DNA from: Bacteroidia bacterium | GTDB taxonomy: Bacteria > Bacteroidota > Bacteroidia > SpSt-205 | Assembly (NCBI GenBank): GCA_025060275.1 | Contig: JANXCJ010000134.1 | Location: 1-5,370, forward strand | Direction: 5' to 3' | Length of the DNA stretch: 5,370 nt | Shown: one piece after another, positions 1-5,370 of the stretch | Numbering within the stretch: the first letter of the stretch is position 1 | Layout of the letters: every line of letters begins with the position of its first letter | The notes under the pieces: model-generated | Told to the model about the DNA's origin: nothing | Seen by the model: the letters and a program-made list of their open reading frames with translations, nothing else | The model's database searches: none | Translations under genes and position numbers: made by a program

Positions 1-667
1 CATATGCCTTCCCATTTACACCTACTGCGATACCATATCCTTTATCATCCGAAGTACCCCCCAAATAGGTAGAGTATAGCAGGTCATTTGTCCCATTATT
101 AGCAGGATTTAGCTTGAGTACAAACGCATCTATTGTACCCCTGCGGCTGCCTCCTGTGGGCAGAGGATTTACCACAGGAAAATTAGAAGACCATGTTTCA
201 CCCGTCACATAGATCGCGCCCGTAGCATCTACGGCTATAGCATAGGATTTGTCTATATTACTTCCACCTATGTAGGTGCCATACAATAAAGAGTTACCAT
301 CAGGATTGAGTTTGAGTATAAATCCATCTGCACTACCCGCAGGACCGGGTTTCGTAGGTCCATAAGACCCAGGGCTTACAGGAAAGTCTGTAGAGTTAGT
401 CTCCCCAGTGAGGCATAACTCTCCATTTCGTGTAATAGCTAAAGCATAAACATGATCAGTAAGTCCTCCACCAATAAAGGTGCTGTATAAGAGATTTCCA
501 TTAGCTGTATCTATCAAGCTCAAGAAACCATCCGTACCAGCCGGCGAAGTGTCATAAGCTCCAGAGGTAGTGGGAAACGAAGGAGAAAGGGTAGTACCTA
601 CAGCAACGAGCTTTCCTTGGGGGCTTATAGCTATGTCATTTACCTGGTCTGCTGCAGACCCACCTAA
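1..667 (-). repeat. Four SBBP propeller repeats (last one partial) within the secreted protein
   Basis: These are protein-level repeats and are diverged in DNA. Each begins at a [L/I]GG motif: residues 257 (bases 667-476), 321 (475-272), 389 (271-65) and 458 (64-1, incomplete). The periods are 64, 68 and 69 residues. Within a unit the order is GG, then a D followed by a short AI/AV strand, a G-x-[LI]-x-V-x-G-x-T type strand, an FP motif, a DGF or DAF motif, and LLY(S/G)T at the end. This matches the SBBP beta-propeller repeat. More blades are expected left of the window. Confidence 0.85.
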
Positions 668-1435
668 CATACGGCTCCATATATAAGGGTCTATAATAAG
701 AGGATATCGCCGATCGTATGTACCCAACTTGAGGCGAATCTCACTACCTAAATTCATCCATTCAACCGATACTGCCTGTCGCTTCCCTTCTATTTCTTGA
801 TAAGCCCGTAGATCACATATTTCTACTTGCCCCAGGCGCGTGCCTATTAGAAGCTTGGTATTTTGCACCTGTATACTTTCACCCCCCTCTATGCGCAGCC
901 TGATAACAGACGGATCCCCATAGGGAGAAATCACATAGTCATATCGCAGCCGCCCCTCCTCAAAATACCATCGCTGCATCACACCAGAATAGAGGTTATG
1001 CAGCCGTATCTCCTCATATAAAGGCACACCCGAAGTCCAGCGACGATTATCCTGACCTTTAATGTAGTTGTAAAAAGTATTTAGACGCCTAAGCCCCTCT
1101 GCCTCTATCTCGCGAGATACACCCACGTGAACGACCCGGATCACATGTCCACGCCGCCCATATAACTCCTGAGCATCTCTATCCAGCTCAGTTAGGCAAG
1201 AGGTAGAACTCAGCTGTACAAGCTCGTAGAAATCATATACTACGCCTTCTCGTGTGAGCCAGGCTACCAACCCAGGTTGATGATGCATGTATAGCACCTC
1301 AGAAGACCACTGTCCCCGATTCTCTATAAAGAATCGCTGAGGGGTCGCATAGAATAACTTTTCTAACTTCGCTTGAACTTCTGCATAAAAAATGCTGCAT
1401 AGCAGCAATCCATACTTAATGCGCAGCTTGAACAT
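1..1435 (-). CDS. Secreted SBBP-repeat beta-propeller protein, 3' end cut by window
   Basis: The frame is open from an ATG at 1435 to the window edge: 478 codons plus one base, with no stop. Residues 1-22 read as a signal peptide: basic start MFKLRIK, hydrophobic core GLLLCSIF, and a likely cut after VQA at 20-22. The mature protein opens with RFFIENRGQW at 34-43, the hallmark of the N-terminal domain that usually precedes SBBP repeats (DUF7948, name from memory). That domain ends near PLIIDPYIW at 245-253. From 257 on come SBBP propeller repeats with GG(S/T/G), DGF and LLYSTY-type motifs. I infer an exported or cell-surface protein; the ligand is unknown. Such proteins in Bacteroidota often end in a type IX secretion sorting domain, which would lie outside the window. 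The start is well placed because it gives a complete signal peptide directly behind a promoter. It is a separate unit from the upstream operon. Confidence 0.9.
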   Translation of the reverse strand, partial: MFKLRIKYGLLLCSIFYAEVQAKLEKLFYATPQRFFIENRGQWSSEVLYMHHQPGLVAWLTREGVVYDFYELVQLSSTSCLTELDRDAQELYGRRGHVIRVVHVGVSREIEAEGLRRLNTFYNYIKGQDNRRWTSGVPLYEEIRLHNLYSGVMQRWYFEEGRLRYDYVISPYGDPSVIRLRIEGGESIQVQNTKLLIGTRLGQVEICDLRAYQEIEGKRQAVSVEWMNLGSEIRLKLGTYDRRYPLIIDPYIWSRMLGGSAADQVNDIAISPQGKLVAVGTTLSPSFPTTSGAYDTSPAGTDGFLSLIDTANGNLLYSTFIGGGLTDHVYALAITRNGELCLTGETNSTDFPVSPGSYGPTKPGPAGSADGFILKLNPDGNSLLYGTYIGGSNIDKSYAIAVDATGAIYVTGETWSSNFPVVNPLPTGGSRRGTIDAFVLKLNPANNGTNDLLYSTYLGGTSDDKGYGIAVGVNGKAY

Positions 1436-1740
1436 ACTTAGACAAAATTATGAGATTATTTTTTTCCTCAAATTACTCCCCACTGGACTGATTTGGTATG
1501 TGGAGGGATTTATACCCCCTTATCATTTCAGAGTCTCTTGCCGAGCGGTTTGCATCTCCATCTATAATTCATGCCTGCAGCCCCCTCAGAGAATAATTGT
1601 AATCCCTAACTTCCTCAAATAAAGACAGGAATCATATCTCGTTATAACAAATTGGGGTGTACTCTGAGTTATATCTCTAATTTGCTATTCAGTTATATTA
1701 CACATTCTAAGAAGGCGACTGTTTTTATGTATTAATTTCA
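1436..1740. other. Intergenic region between operon end and SBBP gene; no convincing gene
   Basis: This AT-rich gap of 305 bases holds the SBBP promoter at its left end. I found no tRNA or other RNA gene, and no strong hairpin followed by a T-run that would serve as an intrinsic terminator for the operon. A 19-codon minus-strand ORF (1744-1685) overlaps the racemase stop by ATGA but has no recognisable product. GTTATA occurs three times, at 1641, 1668 and 1692, and ATATCTC twice, at 1634 and 1671. This may be a weak regulatory signal or just low-complexity sequence. A plus-strand 76-codon ORF (1392-1622) crosses the SBBP start and looks spurious. Confidence 0.6.
1443..1472 (-). promoter_or_regulatory. 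Bacteroidota-type promoter for the SBBP gene
   Basis: On the minus strand, TTTG at 1472-1469 is followed after 18 bases by TAATTTTG at 1450-1443, which fits the Bacteroidota consensus TTTG, about 17-23 bases, TAnnTTTG. Only seven bases (1442-1436) separate the -7 element from the ATG. By the usual spacing, transcription would begin around 1439-1437, two to four bases before the start codon. No Shine-Dalgarno sequence is present. The stretch between the two boxes is A-rich. The match and its position immediately before a signal-peptide gene are seen; use as a promoter is inferred. Confidence 0.7.
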
Positions 1741-2781
1741 TCATAGGGGCAGAGCAAACTGCTCTTTAGCCCACTCCGTATCAGCTCCGAGGGAGGGGGC
1801 AGGAGCAGAGGATAAACCCTGGCTGAAGGTCAGAAAGTCCCCTTGCCAGACTCCCTTAGCCCAGGTTTCTGAGATAGCCTCCTGAAAAGTTAGCACGGGA
1901 CTCACACAGAACTGATTGCCCTCCAGAGCTTCTCGCCACTCCTGCCAGGAACGCTGACGGAAAATATTCTCCAGCTCCCTATGAGGATAAGGGTCACCTA
2001 CACTCCATCCGTATGGCAAAAGATCCTCTCGTCCCAGAAACTCACAGAATTCCTTCCAGAATTTTTCTTCTAACGACGCTACGGCTATGTAGCGATTATC
2101 CCGGGTGGCATAGACCCGATAAGAGGGCATCACACCAGAGAAAAGGTCCTGAGAAGGCAGAGGAGGGTTGCCCCCAGAGGCTCTGTGTAGATGAGCGGAT
2201 ATCAAGCTCCAGCGAAGCATCTCCTCTCGTATGGCTAAGTGTATATAGCTACCCTTTCCAGTTTGGGTTCGCTGGTAAAGGGCCACAAGCAATCTAATGA
2301 GTGCTGTAGCCGTACCCCCTAAAATATCCCCAAATAAAAAAGCGGGTATGATAGGCGGTCCATCGGGAGAGAGCCGAAGTCGGTCTAATACCCCACTCTC
2401 TGCCAAAAAATTGAGATCATGTCCAGGTCTTCCATCGCTATAGCCTTCTATATTCACACTGATTAGGCGGGGAAACTTACGAGCAAGGTAATCTGGCTCC
2501 AATCCTAGCTCATGCTGAGTTTCTTTGCGGTAATTCATTATTACTATATCTACCTGTGGCAAAAAAGCCTCCAAAACAGGCAGGAGCACTTCGGGCTGAA
2601 CAGCTACACTGCGCTTACCCCGATTGATTAGTTCAAATAAGTCAGTGCCTCGTAAGTAATCCCCCTTAGGAAGGACTTCCAATTTGATCACTGTCGCCCC
2701 AAAGTCTCTGAGGACTACTCCAGCCAAAGGCCCCGGTAGAAGCCGAGCTAACTCTAATACTATTAATCCTTCAAGCGGCAT
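1741..2781 (-). CDS. CaiB/BaiF family III CoA-transferase-fold protein, alpha-methylacyl-CoA racemase-like
   Basis: The 346 residues follow the family III order. An N-terminal RLLPGPLAGVVLRDFGATVIKLE (13-35) and a LINRGKRSV segment (51-59) are followed by GHDLNFLAESGVL (120-132), FGDILGG (150-156), RTQTGKG (171-177), PSYRVYATRDNRYIAVASLE (219-238) and CVSPVLTFQEA (292-302). GHD rather than a transferase-type motif, and SYRVYATRD followed by LEEKF, resemble alpha-methylacyl-CoA racemase. By alignment from memory with the mycobacterial racemase MCR, H121, D152 and E238 match its catalytic His126, Asp156 and Glu241. The expected reaction is epimerisation of the 2-methyl branch of an acyl-CoA in the cytoplasm. 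Length is slightly short for AMACR (about 360-380). The start at 2781 overlaps the symporter end by 11 bases; a GGAG lies about 20 bases upstream, too far to be a normal ribosome site. It is the last gene of the operon. A CoA transferase of another specificity is the main alternative. Confidence 0.85.
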   Translation of the reverse strand: MPLEGLIVLELARLLPGPLAGVVLRDFGATVIKLEVLPKGDYLRGTDLFELINRGKRSVAVQPEVLLPVLEAFLPQVDIVIMNYRKETQHELGLEPDYLARKFPRLISVNIEGYSDGRPGHDLNFLAESGVLDRLRLSPDGPPIIPAFLFGDILGGTATALIRLLVALYQRTQTGKGSYIHLAIREEMLRWSLISAHLHRASGGNPPLPSQDLFSGVMPSYRVYATRDNRYIAVASLEEKFWKEFCEFLGREDLLPYGWSVGDPYPHRELENIFRQRSWQEWREALEGNQFCVSPVLTFQEAISETWAKGVWQGDFLTFSQGLSSAPAPSLGADTEWAKEQFALPL

Positions 2782-4147
2782 GACGATAATGAATAAAGCT
2801 CCTCTCTACTACAGTACCTAATACGTACCCTATAGCACTCACCCCGAATCCATACCAGAGGGGCAGAATGGCTGTAGTAGCATATTTGGCTAAGTAGTAA
2901 GCTATTAGGCCTCCCACCATACTGAGAATTGCTCCCAAGCTACTTCGCCAGCGAGGTGCATGAAGTCCCACCACCATAGGCCAGAAAAGCGTTACCAAAC
3001 TGAAAATAGAGGATTCCGCAACTAAGTCGTATATATTCTGTTCGTATAATGTCATAAAGTAGCACACCAGAGCCACAATCATTACGCATACACGGGCTTT
3101 CCATAGTTCGGAGAACCTGGGCCATCGAGCCAAAACATTCTCAGAGAAAAGGGCTGCGGGCGCTAGGATACCTCCACTTGCAGAGCTCATGATGGCTGAG
3201 ACCAGTGCACCCCAGAAAAAAAGCTGCACCCATCCCGGCAAATATCCCTCCACTAAACGAAGGATTGGAGAGACATCGCTTACCCCCTCAATCCACTCAG
3301 GATGGTAAAGCCTTACAAATATCCCTGCAATTAGGGGTAAAAGCCCTACACTAAGATAGAGAAGCGCTGAGCCAATACCCGCCCGTACAGCAACCCCCTC
3401 ACTGCGAGCTGAAACTACCCGCTGATACATATCCTGCTGCGGTAGAGACCCTAGACCTATAATCATCCAGGCTCCCAGATACTCTAGCCAATCATAGCCT
3501 TCTGCTTTAGGGAAGAAACTTAGAAATCCCTCGGGTAGTTTATTCACACTATGCCACCAGCCATTTGGCAAAAAAAGCACTAAGAGAAACATGCCTGCTA
3601 TTATCACTACATTCTGGGCTAAATCAACAGCTGCCACAGACCACATTCCCCCCCAAATGGTATACGACAAGATGAGGAGAGTAGCTATAGCCGTACTAAT
3701 CGGCAGTGCCCACCCCGAAAAATGAGCTATCACCTGTCCTAACGCCACTAACTGAGCCGCTATCCACCCGAAATAAGATATAATCATAAGAGGGGTGGCT
3801 ATTCGCTCAGTCCATTTTCCAAAGCACATAGCATAAAAGTCTCCGAAGGTTCTCACAGGCAAGCGATAAAAGGGCTTTGCCAGCCAAACCCCTACTAAAA
3901 ATAAGCACAGCGCACTTCCGAAAGGGTCTTCTATCACAGCAAGAAGCCCTTCCCGTGCCATCGTCTCAGAAGCTCCTAAAATCGTCTCAGACCCAAACCA
4001 GGTAGAAAATAGCAGAGAAAGAGACCATAATAAAGGAAGCCTACGACCTGCCACAAGAAAGTCTTGACTATTCTTCACACGACGGGCTGCCCATAATCCT
4101 ACTCCTATGGAAGCTAATACATATAAGATCACCCCAAGCCCCATCAT
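2771..4147 (-). CDS. Sodium:solute symporter (SSF/SLC5 family), substrate unknown
   Basis: The 458-residue protein is hydrophobic throughout, with about 12-13 likely membrane helices, and is close to the usual SSF size. Family marks appear in order: a first helix at 2-22, then VKNSQDFLVAGRRLP (24-38); TWFGSETILGAS (49-60), the helix that normally contributes to the Na2 sodium site; RTFGDFY (99-105); YTIWGGMWSVAAVDLAQ (162-178); LPQQDMYQRVVSA (235-247); ALVSAIMSSAS (314-324), the second Na2 helix with S321 and S322; and IYDLVAESSIFSLVTLFWP (372-390). It should be an inner-membrane, sodium-driven importer. The substrate cannot be read from sequence; SSF members carry sugars, amino acids, pantothenate or monocarboxylates. 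The start overlaps the aminotransferase stop as ATGA, and a second ATG follows immediately. There is no Shine-Dalgarno site, so translation probably depends on coupling. The neighbouring CoA racemase suggests, without proof, a carboxylic acid. Confidence 0.9.
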   Translation of the reverse strand: MMGLGVILYVLASIGVGLWAARRVKNSQDFLVAGRRLPLLWSLSLLFSTWFGSETILGASETMAREGLLAVIEDPFGSALCLFLVGVWLAKPFYRLPVRTFGDFYAMCFGKWTERIATPLMIISYFGWIAAQLVALGQVIAHFSGWALPISTAIATLLILSYTIWGGMWSVAAVDLAQNVVIIAGMFLLVLFLPNGWWHSVNKLPEGFLSFFPKAEGYDWLEYLGAWMIIGLGSLPQQDMYQRVVSARSEGVAVRAGIGSALLYLSVGLLPLIAGIFVRLYHPEWIEGVSDVSPILRLVEGYLPGWVQLFFWGALVSAIMSSASGGILAPAALFSENVLARWPRFSELWKARVCVMIVALVCYFMTLYEQNIYDLVAESSIFSLVTLFWPMVVGLHAPRWRSSLGAILSMVGGLIAYYLAKYATTAILPLWYGFGVSAIGYVLGTVVERSFIHYRHAA

Positions 4148-5271
4148 CGGAAAAATGCTCGCATGCTCTCTCCAATGTAAGCTAGCTGGTCCTCGCTTAG
4201 AAAAGGATGCATGGGAAGGGATAGTACTTCCTGGGCCAAACGCTCAGCATTCGGAAAGCTCCCAACTGGATATGCAGAGTCTTGATAAGCAGGTTGTAAG
4301 GGAAGTGGCTTAGGGTAATATATCATTGTCGGGATACCCTTTTCTTGCAAATATGCCCTTAGAGCATCTCTTCTCCCATCTAACACCCTTACAGTATATT
4401 GATGAAAAATATGGCTACTCCATGACACTCTCACAGGCACTTGAATAGCCTCAATGTCTCCAAGGTATGCATCATATACCTCTGCTGCTGCTCTTCGCCG
4501 AGCGTTGAAGTCATCCAAGTAAGGTAGCTTTAGGCGTAGAATAGCCGCTTGAAGCGTATCTAAACGAGAATTGATTCCTACCTCTAAAAACTCATATAGA
4601 CTATCCTGTCCATGGTTAGCAATCCTTGCTATCCGGTGAGCAAGCTCCTTATGGTGAGTGAATATCGCCCCACCATCTCCATAACATCCCAAGTTTTTAG
4701 AGGGGAAAAACGAAGTACAGCCTATGTCTCCTATTGTCCCTACCTTTTGCCTGCGTCCATCTGGATAGATATACTCTGCTCCTAATGCCTGTGCAGCATC
4801 CTCAATTACTGAAATCCCCTTTTCCCGAGCAAATTCCATAACCTCCTGCATAGGTGCTGCCTGCCCAAAAAGATGTACAGGAACAATTGCTTTTACCTTA
4901 GGACTCCAGCTCTCCTCCAGCTTCTCAGGAAGGAGATTAAAGTGCTCTAAGGAAACATCTATCCAGCGCACCTGTAGGCGAAGTAGCGCTACTACTTCTG
5001 CGGTTGACACATAAGTAAAAGCAGGCACTATCACTTCATCCCCCGGCGCTAAATTCAAAGCCATTAGCGCAAGTTGAAGGGCATCTGTCCCATTCGCACA
5101 GGGAATCACATGAATGCTCCCTAAATACTTTCCTAACTCCTCCGCAAAGAGACTCACCTCAGGACCCCTGATGAATTGGCTATGGGAGAGAACCTCTTGT
5201 ATAGCTGTCTCTAAACGAGGGCCCAAAAAGCGCCGCTCCAGCTCCAAATCTAACATTCGTACAGCTCTCAT
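4144..5271 (-). CDS. wbpE: DegT/DnrJ/EryC1/StrS sugar aminotransferase, WbpE-like
   Basis: This 375-residue protein belongs to the PLP-dependent, fold type I sugar aminotransferases. It matches remembered Pseudomonas WbpE closely at CANGTDALQ (58-66), PGDEVIVPAFTYVSTAE (76-92), VIEDAAQALGA (155-165), SFFPSKNLGCYGDGGAIF (187-204), NHGQD (219-223), GINSRLDTLQAAIL (232-245) and SLPMHP (351-356). K192 in FFPSK should form the Schiff base with PLP, D158 should contact the ring nitrogen, and GTDAL binds the phosphate end. WbpE converts a UDP-3-keto-N-acetylglucosaminuronate to the 3-amino sugar with glutamate, in the cytoplasm, for O-antigen synthesis. Here the exact sugar is inferred; related DegT enzymes with 3- or 4-keto sugars remain possible. 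The start at 5271 overlaps the dehydrogenase stop as ATGA and gives a length and N-terminus like WbpE; Met6 is a less likely alternative. The gene symbol is by resemblance only. Confidence 0.88.
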   Translation of the reverse strand: MRAVRMLDLELERRFLGPRLETAIQEVLSHSQFIRGPEVSLFAEELGKYLGSIHVIPCANGTDALQLALMALNLAPGDEVIVPAFTYVSTAEVVALLRLQVRWIDVSLEHFNLLPEKLEESWSPKVKAIVPVHLFGQAAPMQEVMEFAREKGISVIEDAAQALGAEYIYPDGRRQKVGTIGDIGCTSFFPSKNLGCYGDGGAIFTHHKELAHRIARIANHGQDSLYEFLEVGINSRLDTLQAAILRLKLPYLDDFNARRRAAAEVYDAYLGDIEAIQVPVRVSWSSHIFHQYTVRVLDGRRDALRAYLQEKGIPTMIYYPKPLPLQPAYQDSAYPVGSFPNAERLAQEVLSLPMHPFLSEDQLAYIGESMRAFFR

Positions 5272-5370
5272 AGGGTCCAGTAAGCTATATCCCCCTTCTT
5301 TCCAAACTTACCCCGAAAAATGCCTTTGACATCCACCACCAGGCCTCCCGGCTTAAGCCACTTCTGGAAG
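5268..5370 (-). CDS. Nucleotide-sugar dehydrogenase, C-terminal 33 residues only
   Basis: Only the end of the gene is in the window: 33 codons and a TGA, in the frame beginning at base 5369. The tail reads FQKWLKPGGLVVDVKGIFR and finishes in GDIAYWTL. A VVDVKGIFR segment followed by a terminal YW[ST]L is, from memory, typical of the C-terminus of Bacteroidota UDP-N-acetylhexosamine 6-dehydrogenases (WbpO/TviB/WecC relatives). These oxidise the sugar C6 to a uronate with NAD. The downstream WbpE-like gene, reached through a 4-base ATGA overlap, supports this, because the WbpE pathway begins with UDP-GlcNAc oxidation. The catalytic and NAD-binding parts are outside the window, so substrate and completeness cannot be judged. 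UDP-glucose dehydrogenase is the main alternative. Confidence 0.75.
   Translation of the reverse strand, partial: FQKWLKPGGLVVDVKGIFRGKFGKKGDIAYWTL

Noticed and set aside
1502..1520. G-rich and C-rich arms around TTTATA that could form a small hairpin
   Set aside because: The pairing is only a few bases with mismatches and no T-run follows on the minus strand, so I do not call a terminator.
1541..1551. CCGAGCGGTTT, resembling the D-arm of a class II tRNA
   Set aside because: No matching acceptor stem, anticodon arm or TTCGA-type T-arm follows on either strand, so it is a chance match.
1392..1622. Plus-strand ORF of 76 codons across the SBBP start and the intergenic gap
   Set aside because: It overlaps the signal-peptide end and promoter of a well-supported minus-strand gene, has no recognisable domain, and has an unusual composition with no plus-strand promoter seen.
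1751..1765. Perfect 6-bp hairpin (AGAGCA, loop of three, TGCTCT) near the operon end
   Set aside because: It lies inside the last codons of the racemase gene and is not followed by a T-run in the direction of transcription, so it does not look like an intrinsic terminator.
2013..2297. Plus-strand ORF inside the racemase gene
   Set aside because: It lies wholly within a well-supported family III gene on the other strand and has no family resemblance; it is a shadow frame. The same applies to the short ORFs at 2940-3125, 4107-4313 and 5114-5329.
1..5370. CRISPR array, insertion sequence, toxin-antitoxin or defence system
   Set aside because: No regularly spaced direct repeats, transposase motifs, terminal inverted repeats or defence-type domains were seen on either strand.

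Overview
The window looks like a piece of a Bacteroidota (Bacteroidetes-type) chromosome. Three things point that way. A secreted SBBP beta-propeller protein starts behind a textbook Bacteroidota promoter (TTTG, 18 bases, TAnnTTTG). None of the four visible starts has a Shine-Dalgarno sequence at usable distance. The aminotransferase and dehydrogenase ends resemble Bacteroidota polysaccharide genes. This assignment is inference from remembered family patterns; no search was run.

All genes lie on the minus strand, so read from right to left. At the right edge (5370-5268) is the C-terminal tail of a nucleotide-sugar dehydrogenase. Its stop overlaps the start of a WbpE-like, PLP-dependent sugar aminotransferase (5271-4144). 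That stop overlaps the start of a sodium:solute symporter (4147-2771). The symporter end overlaps, by 11 bases, a CaiB/BaiF family III protein that looks like alpha-methylacyl-CoA racemase (2781-1741). The overlaps are 4, 4 and 11 bases, so this is almost certainly one translationally coupled operon whose promoter lies right of the window.

A gap of 305 bases (1740-1436) follows, with no convincing gene. Then a new transcription unit begins: a signal-peptide-bearing SBBP protein (1435 to beyond base 1), cut by the window after 478 codons. Its promoter sits so close to the ATG that the mRNA is probably leaderless or nearly so.

The first two operon genes fit together: a UDP-sugar is oxidised to a uronate, then a keto intermediate is transaminated on the way to an amino-sugar uronic acid for O-antigen or capsule. 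The symporter and racemase have no obvious place in that pathway. They may form a separate uptake and CoA-ester pair, or simply share a compact directon. I see no CRISPR array, mobile element, tRNA, rRNA or recognisable defence system. The mixed operon is the most unusual content, but I cannot claim it as a new system.
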